From Pseudomonadota bacterium (GTDB lineage: Bacteria > Pseudomonadota > Gammaproteobacteria > Burkholderiales > Sulfuriferulaceae), in contig JAJYPN010000007.1 of NCBI GenBank assembly GCA_021795395.1, forward strand, positions 1 through 64,000: a DNA stretch of 64,000 nucleotides. Reading direction: 5' to 3'. A program made the position numbers and the translations under genes. The notes under the pieces were generated by a model. The model did no database searches and was not told the origin of the DNA. It saw nothing but the letters and a program-made list of their open reading frames with translations. Of the stretch, positions 54,358-63,837 are shown piece after piece (position 1 is the stretch's first letter; each line of letters opens with the position of its first letter).

Positions 54358-56492
54358 TTCGCCGTCTTTCGGTCGCGCCGCCGTGCGGCATACGCCACCG
54401 CTGCCAGCATTATAGCCAGTACCGCCAGAACAGCCAGTACAGGCCATATCACCGGTTTATTCCATTGCTCGCGCAAATGCTGGCGCAGTTGCGGGTCGAG
54501 CTTGCGGTATTTGAAGGTGTTATTGGCGATGACATTAAGCTTGCCCGGGCTAACCCACTGCTGCCGCAAACCGAACGAGCGCGGAAAATAGCCGAACATC
54601 CACGGCGCATCCTGTTGTGCGATACCGACCATCTGATTGATCAGCAGTTGCCGTTGCGGCGTGTTGTCGAGGTATTTCATCTGATCGTATAAAACATCGT
54701 ATCGCGCGTTTTTATAATTGACCTGATTTTCGCCCCCGTATTTTACCTGGCCATCAGGCCCATACAACAAGCCCAGAAAATTTTCCGGGTCGGGATAGTC
54801 CGCATTCCATCCCGCCACGAATATCTGCGCGTTTCCGCGACGGATTTTATCCTGAAAACGATTGTAATCGGTGCTGCGCGGCACCAATTGTATATTCAGT
54901 TTGGCAAACTGGTTGACCATCCAGTCGACATAAGCCTTTGCGTTCGGCCCGGTGAACGTATTATCGTAATAAAGCACCAGCGGCGCGCCGGTACGCGCAT
55001 CGCGTCCGTTCGGATAACCCGCCTCGGCCAACAGACGCTGTGCATCGCTGAGCGGACGCCGCTCTATCTTGCCGTTTACCAGATGGTATACGACCGGATT
55101 CATTCCCGCCACACCGCCTTCGTAGCCGAAGATGCCGGGCGGAATCGGCCCTTGCGCCGGAATACCGCCGCCGTTCTGAAAAATGGCGATAAATTCCTCG
55201 TAATCCACTGCAATCGAAATTGCCTGCCGTAATTGGCGCGCTCGCTTCGTATAACCGCCAACTACATTATCCAGCATATTGAACCCGACAAACGAAATCG
55301 ACGGCATTACGGCGCTTACCAGACTCATGCCTTGCGCACTCATTGCATCGCTTAAGCGTGCATTGCCCTGCGCATCGATACGTATCGCCTGATCGAAGCT
55401 TTCGGCGTTTACGGCGGCCAGATCGTAATAGCCCTGCAGGAATTTATTCCAATAAGGGATAGTCTCTTTTTCCAGATTGAACACGATGGTATCGATAAAG
55501 GGCAGCGGTTTCCCGGCATCGCGCAGTAATCCGGCTGCCCTGTCGCCGGGCTCACCCGTACTCGGATATCTTTCGCCGTGAAAATACGGATTGCGCGTCA
55601 ATCGGATTTGCCGATTGGGATCGTTCACGGCCAGTTGATAAGCGCCGGTGCCGACAGGATGCCAGTCCAGGGTAAAATTGCGTTTCGCCATCCCTGGCTG
55701 ATGATAAAACGCATCGACTTCAGGAGCGATTGGCGCGAAAAACGGCATCGCGAGCCAATACATAAATTGCGGATACTTGCCTTTGAGGCGGATCCGGTAC
55801 GTATATCGATCCACCACTTCCGCTCCGGCCAGAGAAATTCGCGTCAGATCCAGATACCGGCCGTCTGGTAATGATTGCGCCTGTTTTGCCAGCAGATCGG
55901 CGTAATCCTTCAACCCGACGATGTATCCCGACATCAGGCCGAGAATCGGCGAGTTGACCTGCGGCGATGCCAGTCGTTTGATTTCGTATACATAATCCGC
56001 CGCTACCAGTTCACGCGTGCCGGTATGCTTGAAACCATCCCAGGAATCGGGAAGCTGGAATGTTCCTGCCCGATAATACGGCAATCCTTGCCTGTCGCGC
56101 GCAAAAGCTGGGTGCGGCTGATAATAAATGCCGGGTCGCACATGCAGTTCGTAAACGCTTTGCGCAATCCGTTCCGCAGGCGCATCCTTCGGCAGCGGAT
56201 GACCGGCAGCATCGAGATAAGTTACTTGCGGCATCGCCGTCAACGTATCAGGAATCAGCGTGTAAGGACGCTTGAGGTAATGGTACTGCAAGGGCGGCTC
56301 ATAAATCTGCGCCAGGATTTCGATTTCGTCATCACTGTACGATTGGGCCGGGTCCAGATGCTTGGGGCGTTCGACGAACGACAGATATAAAGTATTGGCA
56401 TCGCGTTCGCTTGCCGGATAGGGATCGTTCCAGACAGTCTGTTTGCAGCCTGCGAGCAATAAAATTATTATCGATATGCAAATTCGAATCAT
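54354..56492 (-). CDS. yejA: Peptide ABC transporter substrate-binding lipoprotein, YejA-like
   Basis: 712 residues, SBP family 5. A lipoprotein signal (I-I-I-L-L-L-A-G-C, Cys16) replaces the plain signal peptide of E. coli YejA. Motifs include L-D-P-A-Q-S-Y-S-D-D-E, P-V-G-T-G-A-Y-Q-L and R-N-P-Y-F-H. At the C terminus residues about 686-704 form a hydrophobic segment (P-V-L-A-V-L-A-V-L-A-I-M-L-A-A-V-A-Y-A) followed by a basic tail, which looks like a second membrane anchor and is unusual for a binding protein. First gene of the four-gene importer operon; related systems import microcins and oligopeptides. Confidence 0.88.
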   Translation of the reverse strand: MIRICISIIILLLAGCKQTVWNDPYPASERDANTLYLSFVERPKHLDPAQSYSDDEIEILAQIYEPPLQYHYLKRPYTLIPDTLTAMPQVTYLDAAGHPLPKDAPAERIAQSVYELHVRPGIYYQPHPAFARDRQGLPYYRAGTFQLPDSWDGFKHTGTRELVAADYVYEIKRLASPQVNSPILGLMSGYIVGLKDYADLLAKQAQSLPDGRYLDLTRISLAGAEVVDRYTYRIRLKGKYPQFMYWLAMPFFAPIAPEVDAFYHQPGMAKRNFTLDWHPVGTGAYQLAVNDPNRQIRLTRNPYFHGERYPSTGEPGDRAAGLLRDAGKPLPFIDTIVFNLEKETIPYWNKFLQGYYDLAAVNAESFDQAIRIDAQGNARLSDAMSAQGMSLVSAVMPSISFVGFNMLDNVVGGYTKRARQLRQAISIAVDYEEFIAIFQNGGGIPAQGPIPPGIFGYEGGVAGMNPVVYHLVNGKIERRPLSDAQRLLAEAGYPNGRDARTGAPLVLYYDNTFTGPNAKAYVDWMVNQFAKLNIQLVPRSTDYNRFQDKIRRGNAQIFVAGWNADYPDPENFLGLLYGPDGQVKYGGENQVNYKNARYDVLYDQMKYLDNTPQRQLLINQMVGIAQQDAPWMFGYFPRSFGLRQQWVSPGKLNVIANNTFKYRKLDPQLRQHLREQWNKPVIWPVLAVLAVLAIMLAAVAYAARRRDRKTAK

Positions 56493-56565
56493 GGTGCAAG
56501 TTTAACCCAGCGTCTGGACTATGGGTATAATAGCCGTGACATTTACTAACAAATCAGGAGAACTT

Positions 56566-57351
56566 ATGGGATTTCTACGCGACAAACGCCTACTCATTAC
56601 CGGTTTGATCAGCGATCGTTCGATTGCTTACGGTATTGCTCAAGCATGCCATCGCGAAGGCGCCACGCTGGCCTTCACCTATCAGGGCGATAAAATCAGG
56701 GAGCGCGTCACCGAACTTGCCGCCGAATTCGGCAGCAGCATCGTACTTCCCTGCGATGTCGGCAGCGATGAGGAAATCCAGCAATTGTTCGCCGATCTGG
56801 GCAAGCAATGGGATAACCTGGACGGTATCGTCCATGCCATCGCATTCGTTCCCAAGGCTGCGTTAGCCGGCGATTACCTCGATTCCGTTACTCGCGAATA
56901 CTTCCAGATCGCGCACGACATCAGTTCCTACAGCTTTGCCGCACTGGCGAAAGCAGGATTGCCGATGATGCAGGGGCGCAATGCCGCCCTGCTCACCTTG
57001 TCGTATCTGGGCGCCGTCCGTTCAGTACCTGCCTACAACGTCATGGGCCTCGCCAAAGCCAGCCTGGAATCGAACGTCTATTACATGGCGCAAAGCCTTG
57101 GGCCCAAAGGGATACGCGTCAACGCGATATCGGCGGGGCCGATCAAAACTCTGGCCGCCAGCGGCATTACCGGATTCAACAAGATATTAAATCGAGTTGA
57201 GAAAAATGCGCCGTTGCGTCGCAATGTAACGATCCTCGAAGTCGGCAATACTGCAGCCTTTCTGCTGTCCGATTTATCCAGCGGAATTACTGGGGAAGTC
57301 ACTTATGTCGATGCGGGTTTCAATACGACAATGGGCGCGGATTTCGAGTAA
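56566..57351 (+). CDS. fabI: Enoyl-[acyl-carrier-protein] reductase (NADH)
   Basis: 261 residues from the ATG at 56566 (CAGGAGAA 3-4 nt upstream). Opens with the modified Rossmann motif [15 protein letters not shown]. Catalytic Tyr and Lys are in A-Y-N-V-M-G-L-A-K (Y-x6-K), with the other conserved Tyr in L-S-Y-L-G-A. Reduces enoyl-ACP in the last step of each fatty-acid elongation round; target of triclosan-type inhibitors. A TATAAT at 56526-56531 is a plausible -10 box. Confidence 0.97.
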   Translation: MGFLRDKRLLITGLISDRSIAYGIAQACHREGATLAFTYQGDKIRERVTELAAEFGSSIVLPCDVGSDEEIQQLFADLGKQWDNLDGIVHAIAFVPKAALAGDYLDSVTREYFQIAHDISSYSFAALAKAGLPMMQGRNAALLTLSYLGAVRSVPAYNVMGLAKASLESNVYYMAQSLGPKGIRVNAISAGPIKTLAASGITGFNKILNRVEKNAPLRRNVTILEVGNTAAFLLSDLSSGITGEVTYVDAGFNTTMGADFE

Positions 57352-57366
57352 TAGCCGGAACATGGA

Positions 57367-57386
57367 TCGCCCCGATAACGGGGCGA
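57367..57386. terminator. Hairpin between convergent fabI and ppiD
   Basis: Perfect 8-bp stem TCGCCCCG/CGGGGCGA with ATAA loop, 16 nt after the fabI stop, nested in a longer weak pairing of ATGGATCG with CGATCCAT. No T-run, so terminator activity is only probable. Confidence 0.5.
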
Positions 57387-57420
57387 ATGCGCAATTCTTC
57401 TCGATCCATTTCGACGCAGG

Positions 57421-59328
57421 CTATTGAACCAGTTTGCCGAATGGAATATCCTTGATTTCGATTTTAGCTTTTGTCGACAGACCTGAAATATAATCGCTGA
57501 ACGCCTGCTCAGCTTCGGTATTGGCCATTTGTGTCTGCACCGCCTTGAATTGCGCAGCATCTGGCGCCGGGCCTGGCATTACTTGCGTTATCCGTACCAG
57601 AATATAATTGCCGCTTGCACTCGTCGCGCCGAAATAGGCAGGTAACTTTTTCGCGTTGGCCGAAAAAATCCCCGTCACCAAGGCAGGGTCGATAGTTTGC
57701 AGATGATCGCGGCTGACCCAGACGAAAGCGCTCCAGTGTACCGCTGCGGGCTCCTTCCCCGCTTTTAATTGATCCAGTAGCGCCAAGCCCTGTTTCTGAG
57801 CCATAACCCTGGCTTGCTGCAATTTGAGTTGCTGCATGATCGAGGCACTCACTGCATTCAAGGATTGTATGTAAGCCGGTTTATAATCGAGCAATCGTGC
57901 CGAAACTAAAGTATTCGGCGACACTTCGATTGCATCCGTATTGCGTTTGTTTTTCAGCACGTCACTGGAAAACAGCGCCTGCAACATTTTCGGCGAATTC
58001 AGGATGCCGCCGGCACCGCCGGCCATACTGATCCACGGCGATGTCTGCAACGGCAGATGCAAAGCATCCGCCACCGGCTGCAAGCTCTGCGATTGCTCGA
58101 ATACCTGATTGCTGAAACGCTCCGCCACATCGGCAAACTGCTTGAGCGCCTGCTGCTTCTGCAATTCCTGAGTAATTTGACCGGCTACTTCGGTCAATGG
58201 CCGAACATGGGCGGGTTTGATACCTGTAAGCTGAATGATGTGATAGCCGTAATCGGTAGAGACCGGGCCTGCAATCTGATTTTTTTGCATGCCAAATACG
58301 GCATCGGCAAACGGCTTCACCATCGCCGTACGCGCAAACCATCCCAAGTCTCCACCCTGATTAGCCGATCCCTTGTCGTCGGAATTACGTTTCGCCAGCT
58401 CTGCAAACGCGGCAGGATGGGCAATTGCCTGTTGATACAGACGATCGGCGCGTTGTTTCGCATCCTTACGCTGTTGAGCGGATGCACCGGCAGGGACGGC
58501 TACCAGGATATGCCGCGCTTTGCGTTCTTCGGGTTCACTGAATTTCGATAAATTCTGATCGTAATAGTGTTTGATTTCAACGGACGGAATGGAAATATGC
58601 TGCTCGACATCGTTCAGCGACAATACCGCGTATTGAAAACGCCCTTGCGCCGGTATCGTATAATCGGCTTTATGTTTGTCGTAATAGGTTTTGATTTGCT
58701 GGGGCGTAATTGTCAATTGGGCTAAATAGGCGGTGGGACTGATCTCGTACTGGCTGATCTCGCGGCGCTGCGTCATGTCAGCCAGGACTTGTCTCGCCGC
58801 CACCTCCGATGCGACAGCGGAGCGCGAAAACGGAGAGCGCATGACGTCGATCAAGATTTCCTGCTGCGCGCGCTGCTCGAAGCCGGGAACGGTCATCCCC
58901 TGCTGTTGTAACATCTGTTGATAGCGATTGACCGAAAACTGATTGTTTTCCTGAAATGCAGGAATGCTGGCGATAAATGATGCCAATTGCGCCTTGCTCA
59001 CAATCAATCCCTCGTGGTGAGCGGCCTCCAGCAGCAAACGCTGTTTGATCATGCCATTGAGTATGGAGATGCGTATTTGCGGTTCATCGAAAACATGAGG
59101 ATCGAAATTCGCTCCCATCGATGCAGCAAGTATCGCCCGCTGTTCCTTGATGGCGTCTTCGAATGCGGTACGGCTGATTTTCGAGCCGTTGACGATGGCG
59201 ATCGTGTCATCGCTGGCACGATGGCTGAAATACGAATCGATACCAAACAAGGCAAACGGCACGATAATCAGCGCTAAAATCAGCTTGGCTACCCATCCTT
59301 GCGTACTCTCGCGTATCCAATCGAGCAT
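57421..59328 (-). CDS. ppiD: Periplasmic folding chaperone PpiD (SurA-N / parvulin)
   Basis: 635 residues from the ATG at 59328 (M-L-D-W-I-R-E-S-T-Q-G). One membrane helix (about 14-33, L-I-L-A-L-I-I-V-P-F-A-L-F-G-I), then a SurA_N-like helical region with I-V-N-G-S-K-I-S, and a parvulin domain at about 265-365 (R-A-R-H-I-L-V, then F-A-E-L-A-K-R-N-S-D-D-K-G, G-G-D-L-G-W-F and G-Y-H-I-I-Q-L). PpiD is anchored in the inner membrane near SecYEG and helps proteins leaving the translocon. It starts just beyond the tRNA terminator. Confidence 0.93.
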   Translation of the reverse strand: MLDWIRESTQGWVAKLILALIIVPFALFGIDSYFSHRASDDTIAIVNGSKISRTAFEDAIKEQRAILAASMGANFDPHVFDEPQIRISILNGMIKQRLLLEAAHHEGLIVSKAQLASFIASIPAFQENNQFSVNRYQQMLQQQGMTVPGFEQRAQQEILIDVMRSPFSRSAVASEVAARQVLADMTQRREISQYEISPTAYLAQLTITPQQIKTYYDKHKADYTIPAQGRFQYAVLSLNDVEQHISIPSVEIKHYYDQNLSKFSEPEERKARHILVAVPAGASAQQRKDAKQRADRLYQQAIAHPAAFAELAKRNSDDKGSANQGGDLGWFARTAMVKPFADAVFGMQKNQIAGPVSTDYGYHIIQLTGIKPAHVRPLTEVAGQITQELQKQQALKQFADVAERFSNQVFEQSQSLQPVADALHLPLQTSPWISMAGGAGGILNSPKMLQALFSSDVLKNKRNTDAIEVSPNTLVSARLLDYKPAYIQSLNAVSASIMQQLKLQQARVMAQKQGLALLDQLKAGKEPAAVHWSAFVWVSRDHLQTIDPALVTGIFSANAKKLPAYFGATSASGNYILVRITQVMPGPAPDAAQFKAVQTQMANTEAEQAFSDYISGLSTKAKIEIKDIPFGKLVQ

Positions 59329-59345
59329 GGACAATTCACAATCTT

Positions 59346-59380
59346 ATAAAAGAAAGAAGGCGAACCGAAGTTCGCCCTTC
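59346..59380 (-). terminator. Terminator of the hupB-tRNA transcript
   Basis: On the minus strand a 7-bp stem GGCGAAC/GTTCGCC (59359-59365 with 59370-59376) with a TTCG loop, followed by TTCTTTCTTTT. It begins 4-8 nt after the tRNA-Asp CCA. Confidence 0.75.
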
Positions 59381-59384
59381 GTGT

Positions 59385-59461
59385 TGGCGGAGTGGACGGG
59401 ACTCGAACCCGCGACCCCCGGCGTGACAGGCCGGTATTCTAACCAACTGAACTACCACTCC
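59385..59461 (-). tRNA. tRNA-Asp (GTC)
   Basis: 77 nt including an encoded CCA (59385-59387). Acceptor stem GGAGTGG/CCACTCC, D-arm TAGTTCAGTTGGTTAGA, anticodon GTC at 59425-59427 (loop CTGTCAC between CCGGC and GCCGG), T-arm with GGTTCGAGTCC. All stems pair well. Confidence 0.97.
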
Positions 59462-59475
59462 GAAACCAGTCGATC

Positions 59476-59551
59476 TGGTGGGTGCTGAGGGGCTCGAACC
59501 CCCGACATTCGCCTTGTAAGGGCGACGCTCTACCAACTGAGCTAAGCACCC
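59476..59551 (-). tRNA. tRNA-Val (TAC)
   Basis: 76 nt including an encoded CCA (59476-59478). Acceptor stem GGGTGCT/AGCACCC, D-arm TAGCTCAGTTGGTAGAGC, anticodon TAC at 59516-59518 in loop CTTACAA, T-arm GGTTCGAGCCC. It lies 14 nt before tRNA-Asp and 10 nt after the hupB stop. Confidence 0.97.
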
Positions 59552-59561
59552 GGAAAAGGCG

Positions 59562-59834
59562 TCAGTTTACAGCATCTCGGAGGGTTTTGCCAGCACGGAA
59601 TTTTGGAACCTTGGCAGCCTTGATTTTAATGGATTTGCCGGTTTGCGGGTTTCGGCCGTCGCGTTCTGCGCGTTCACCGATGTAAAACGAACCAAAACCG
59701 ACCAAAGTTACCATTTCGCCTTTTTTTAATGCTTCGGTCACAGAAGATACTATTGCATCCAATACGCGGCCCGCTGCTGCTTTTTTAATGTCGGCTGTTT
59801 CAGCAATAGCATCAATCAATTCAGATTTATTCAC
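59562..59834 (-). CDS. hupB: DNA-binding protein HU-beta
   Basis: 90 residues, exact HU length. [20 protein letters not shown], then the DNA-binding arm [13 protein letters not shown] and [12 protein letters not shown] are diagnostic. Nucleoid protein bending DNA. Has a strong promoter at 59881-59910 and GGGGAT before the ATG. In the classic order lon, hupB, tRNAs, ppiD. Confidence 0.97.
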   Translation of the reverse strand: MNKSELIDAIAETADIKKAAAGRVLDAIVSSVTEALKKGEMVTLVGFGSFYIGERAERDGRNPQTGKSIKIKAAKVPKFRAGKTLRDAVN

Positions 59835-59880
59835 ATGTATCCCCTTTTTTTAGTTTCCGCAGGAAAACCCTGCAATCGGC

Positions 59881-59910
59881 TTTATAACAAGCCGCAAAAA
59901 CAAATGTCAA
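59881..59910 (-). promoter_or_regulatory. hupB promoter
   Basis: On the minus strand TTGACA (59905-59910), 18 nt, TATAAA (59881-59886). The near-consensus boxes suggest strong sigma-70 expression. A small GCAGG/CCTGC hairpin follows in the leader. Confidence 0.8.
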
Positions 59911-59956
59911 GCCAGAAAGCATCAATTTGGTCAGATAATTGCAATCCGTGTCAAAT

Positions 59957-62374
59957 TTAATGCTTGGTGGTCACCACTTCAGACGCAGCGGGTGGGATGG
60001 CAAGTACTTCTGCGGCGACTTCCGGCGTTTCCGCCAACGGTTCTGGCTGACGCTCCAGCACCACTTTCAACACCTGATCGATCCATTTTACCGGCTGAAT
60101 ATCCAGTTTATTTTTAATATTGTCAGGTATATCCACCAAATCTCGCACATTTTCCTCCGGAATCAATACCTTTTTGATCCCTCCGCGATGCGCAGCCAGC
60201 AATTTTTCCTTTAATCCGCCAATACCCAGGACTTCGCCCCGCAACGTAATTTCGCCGGTCATGGCGACATCCGAACGCACCGGATTATCGGTCAATACCG
60301 AGACCAGTGCGGTACATATCGCGATCCCAGCGCTCGGGCCGTCCTTGGGGGTCGCTCCTTCCGGCAAATGGATATGGATATCGTTTTTCTGATAAAAATC
60401 CTGCGGAATCCCCAAAGCGCGAGAGCGGCTGCGTACCACCGACATGGCTGCCTGTATCGATTCCTGCATCACTTCGCCGAGCTTCCCGGTAGTGATCATT
60501 TTGCCTTTGCCGGGAACCGCCACGCTTTCTATCGTCAGCAATTCGCCGCCGACTTCCGTCCACGCCAGACCGGTTACCTGACCGATCTGGTTGTATTTTT
60601 CGGCGACTCCATAATTAAACCTGCGCACACCGAGGTATTTATCGAGGTTACGGGCATTGACCGTGATTTTAGTCGCCTTGGTGGATTTTGTCAGCAATGC
60701 CTTGACCGCTTTACGGCAGATCTTGGCGACATCGCGATCCAGGTTACGCACGCCGGCTTCCCGTGTATAGTAACGCACGATGTCTCGCAGCGCACTCTCC
60801 ATGATGACGCATTCGTCCGGTTTCAAACCATTGGCTGCCATTTGCTTCGGCACCAGATAGCGTTCTGCGATGCTGACTTTTTCGTCCTCGGTATAACCCG
60901 ACAAACGTATGATCTCCATTCTGTCCATCAACGGCGCGGGGATGTTCAGCGTATTTGCCGTCGCTACGAACATGACGTCGGACAAATCGAAATCGACCTC
61001 GATGTAATGATCGGAAAAGGTATGATTCTGCTCGGGGTCCAGCACTTCCAGCAAGGCCGATGAGGGGTCGCCCCGATAGTCCTGCCCTATCTTGTCGACT
61101 TCATCCAGCAGGAACAGCGGATTGCGCACGCCGACCTTGCTCATGCTCTGCAATATCTTGCCCGGCATGGAACCGATATATGTCCGGCGATGGCCGCGGA
61201 TCTCGGATTCGTCGCGCATACCGCCCAATGCCATACGCACGAACTTGCGGTTGGTGGCTTTGGCGATGGACTGACCGAGCGAGGTTTTTCCCACGCCCGG
61301 AGGGCCGACCAGACACAGGATGGGCCCCTTGAGTTTTTCCACGCGCTGCTGTACAGCCAGATATTCGACTATCCGCTCCTTGACCTTTTCCAGGCCGTAA
61401 TGATCTTCGTCGAGGATCTTTTCCGCTTTCGCCAGATCGCGACTGATTTTGGTTTTCTTGCGCCACGGCAACGCCAGTAAAGCTTCGATATACGTACGCA
61501 CGACCGTTGCTTCAGCGGACATAGGCGACATCATCTTGAGCTTTTTCAACTCGGACTCGGCTTTCGCTTCGCCGTCCTTGCTCATCTTCGCTTCCTTGAT
61601 ACGCTTTTCCAGTTCTTCGAGTTCCACTCCTTCTTCGCCGTCGCCCAGCTCTTTCTGGATCGCCTTGACTTGTTCGTTCAGGTAATAATCGCGCTGACTT
61701 TTTTCCATTTGCCGCTTTACGCGTCCGCGTATGCGTTTTTCGACCTGCAATATGTCGATTTCACCTTCAAGCAGGCTCATCAAATGCTCCAGTCGCGCCT
61801 GTACCGGAAACATCTCCAGCACGTCCTGCTTCTGTTCGAGTTTGAGCGGCAAATGGGCAGCAATGGTATCCGCCAGCCGTCCGGCCTCGTCGATACCGAC
61901 CAGCGACGTCAGAATTTCTGGAGGAATTTTCTTGTTCAGTTTGACGTACTGGTCGAACTGCGCGACCAGGGCGCGGCGCGTAGCCTCTGCTTCCTTGTCG
62001 GCAATGCTGTCGTCTGCCGGAACCAGTTCCACGGTACCGACGAAATGCGTATCCACATCGGCGTATTCGCGGACGATGGCGCGTTGGTTTCCTTCTACCA
62101 GCACTTTCACGGTACCGTCTGGCAGCTTCAGCATCTGTAAAATGGTGGCTACGCTGCCTATGCGATATAAATCCTCGGGAGCGGGATCGTCCTTGGAAGC
62201 GGATTTTTGTGCAGCGAGCAATATGCTCTTACCTGCTTCCATGGCCACTTCGAGAGCTTTGATCGATTTGGCTCGGCCAACGAAAAGAGGAATTACCATA
62301 TGCGGAAATACGACGACATCACGTAATGGCAATAAAGGGAGCGTTGGATTTTCGGCGTTATGGAGTAGTGCCAT
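59957..62374 (-). CDS. lon: ATP-dependent protease Lon
   Basis: 805 residues. N-terminal substrate-recognition domain (1-about 205, P-L-L-P-L-R-D-V-V-V-F-P), AAA+ module with Walker A G-P-P-G-V-G-K-T-S (about 355) and F-L-L-D-E-V-D-K, and the C-terminal protease with the catalytic serine in K-D-G-P-S-A-G (about 680) and Lys in L-K-E-K-L-L-A-A. A C-terminal tail of 25 residues (P-E-V-A-A-E-V-L-A-I-P-P-A-A) extends past the usual end. Degrades misfolded and regulatory proteins, including many antitoxins of the sort seen in this window. Confidence 0.97.
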   Translation of the reverse strand: MALLHNAENPTLPLLPLRDVVVFPHMVIPLFVGRAKSIKALEVAMEAGKSILLAAQKSASKDDPAPEDLYRIGSVATILQMLKLPDGTVKVLVEGNQRAIVREYADVDTHFVGTVELVPADDSIADKEAEATRRALVAQFDQYVKLNKKIPPEILTSLVGIDEAGRLADTIAAHLPLKLEQKQDVLEMFPVQARLEHLMSLLEGEIDILQVEKRIRGRVKRQMEKSQRDYYLNEQVKAIQKELGDGEEGVELEELEKRIKEAKMSKDGEAKAESELKKLKMMSPMSAEATVVRTYIEALLALPWRKKTKISRDLAKAEKILDEDHYGLEKVKERIVEYLAVQQRVEKLKGPILCLVGPPGVGKTSLGQSIAKATNRKFVRMALGGMRDESEIRGHRRTYIGSMPGKILQSMSKVGVRNPLFLLDEVDKIGQDYRGDPSSALLEVLDPEQNHTFSDHYIEVDFDLSDVMFVATANTLNIPAPLMDRMEIIRLSGYTEDEKVSIAERYLVPKQMAANGLKPDECVIMESALRDIVRYYTREAGVRNLDRDVAKICRKAVKALLTKSTKATKITVNARNLDKYLGVRRFNYGVAEKYNQIGQVTGLAWTEVGGELLTIESVAVPGKGKMITTGKLGEVMQESIQAAMSVVRSRSRALGIPQDFYQKNDIHIHLPEGATPKDGPSAGIAICTALVSVLTDNPVRSDVAMTGEITLRGEVLGIGGLKEKLLAAHRGGIKKVLIPEENVRDLVDIPDNIKNKLDIQPVKWIDQVLKVVLERQPEPLAETPEVAAEVLAIPPAASEVVTTKH

Positions 62375-62412
62375 GATTGAGTACCCTTTATCAGAATTAA
62401 ACGACTAAGAAC

Positions 62413-62441
62413 ACATATACAGGCATTTTTTGTAATTTCAA
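62413..62441 (-). promoter_or_regulatory. Probable lon promoter
   Basis: On the minus strand CTTGAAA (62435-62441), 16 nt, TATATG (62413-62418), about 40 nt before the lon ATG. The CTTGAA also fits a sigma-32 -35 element, but the matching CCCCAT is poor, so heat-shock control is only possible. Confidence 0.45.
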
Positions 62442-62546
62442 GCCAGAGCGGTCAGCCAATCTGCAAATCCTGAACCCGCAGCCGCTATCCAGGTTTGCAG
62501 ACCGGCAGACCCGTCGCCGGGTTTTTCGGCTTCGCTATGCCAGTTG

Positions 62547-63806
62547 TTATGAAGCCAGCTTCGCCTGATCGGCATAAATCATCATCGGCTTGGCGGTACC
62601 GTTGATTACGTTCTCGTCGACCACCACCTTGCTCACGTTTTCCATCGACGGCAAATCAAACATGGTATCGAGCAGCGCATGTTCGATTATGGATCGCAAC
62701 CCCCGCGCCCCGGTTTTACGCGACAGAGCACGTTTGGCGATGGCGACCAGCGCATCGGAACGAAATTCCAGTTCTGCGCCTTCCATGTCGAATAATTTGG
62801 CGTATTGCTTGGTCAGCGCATTTTTCGGCTCGGTCAAAATGGTCATCAGAGCGGTTTCATCGAGTTCTTCGAGCGTGGCGATAACCGGCAGCCGGCCTAT
62901 CAGTTCCGGAATAAGCCCGAATTTGATCAAATCTTCCGGTTCGACTTCCTGCAGCAAGGCCGATATGTCCTTGCTGTTATCCTTGCTTTTTACTTCGGCG
63001 CTGAAACCGATTCCGCCCTTGGTCGACCGGTTCTGTATCACCCGCTCCAGTCCCGCGAACGCTCCGCCGCAGATAAAGAGTATATTGGTCGTATCAACCT
63101 GAACAAACTCCTGATTGGGATGCTTGCGCCCGCCTTGCGGAGGTATGGACGCAGTCGTACCTTCTATCAGCTTGAGCAATGCCTGTTGCACCCCTTCGCC
63201 GGAAACGTCCCGGGTAATCGACGGATTATCCGATTTACGCGAGATCTTGTCGATCTCGTCGATATAAACGATGCCGCTTTTAGCTTTTTCGACATCGTAA
63301 TCGCATTTCTGTAGCAATTTCTGAATTATATTTTCTACATCTTCGCCAACATAACCCGCTTCCGTCAACGTTGTCGCATCCGCCATGACGAATGGCACAT
63401 CGAGCAGACGCGCCAGTGTTTGCGCCAGTAGCGTCTTGCCCGAGCCGGTAGGCCCGATCAGCAGAATGTTGCTCTTGGCAAGCTCGACATCACTTTTGCC
63501 GCCTGCATGACGCAAGCGTTTGTAATGATTATAGACCGCCACGGCAAGAATGCGCTTGGCCTTGTCCTGCCCGATCACATAGTCGTTCAGGATAACCTGT
63601 ATTTGCTGCGGTGTCGGCAGGTCCGACTTGTCCGCCTTGCCCAATTTGTCCTGATGAATTTCTTCGCGGATGATATCGGTGCATAAATCCACGCATTCGT
63701 CGCAAATGAACACGGAAGGTCCTGCAATCAGTTTCCGTACTTCATGCTGACTCTTACCGCAAAAAGAGCAATGCAACAATTTTTCGCCGCTATTCTTGTC
63801 AGACAT
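62547..63806 (-). CDS. clpX: ATP-dependent Clp protease ATP-binding subunit ClpX
   Basis: 419 residues. N-terminal zinc-binding domain with C-S-F-C and C-D-E-C (about residues 13-38), Walker [10 protein letters not shown], Walker [11 protein letters not shown], pore loop G-Y-V-G-E-D-V, and sensor 2 G-A-R-G-L-R-S. Unfolds tagged proteins for ClpP, including SsrA-tagged ones (see smpB). It follows clpP by 31 nt in the usual clpP-clpX-lon order. AGGAAT precedes the ATG. Confidence 0.97.
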   Translation of the reverse strand: MSDKNSGEKLLHCSFCGKSQHEVRKLIAGPSVFICDECVDLCTDIIREEIHQDKLGKADKSDLPTPQQIQVILNDYVIGQDKAKRILAVAVYNHYKRLRHAGGKSDVELAKSNILLIGPTGSGKTLLAQTLARLLDVPFVMADATTLTEAGYVGEDVENIIQKLLQKCDYDVEKAKSGIVYIDEIDKISRKSDNPSITRDVSGEGVQQALLKLIEGTTASIPPQGGRKHPNQEFVQVDTTNILFICGGAFAGLERVIQNRSTKGGIGFSAEVKSKDNSKDISALLQEVEPEDLIKFGLIPELIGRLPVIATLEELDETALMTILTEPKNALTKQYAKLFDMEGAELEFRSDALVAIAKRALSRKTGARGLRSIIEHALLDTMFDLPSMENVSKVVVDENVINGTAKPMMIYADQAKLAS

Positions 63807-63837
63807 AGCTATTCCTCCGTTGAATGCTTAAATCCCG

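Noticed and set aside
62495-62530. ACCCG/CGGGT hairpin with T-run downstream of clpX
   Set aside because: The T-run is on the plus-strand side, while clpX and lon are on the minus strand, so it would not terminate either.
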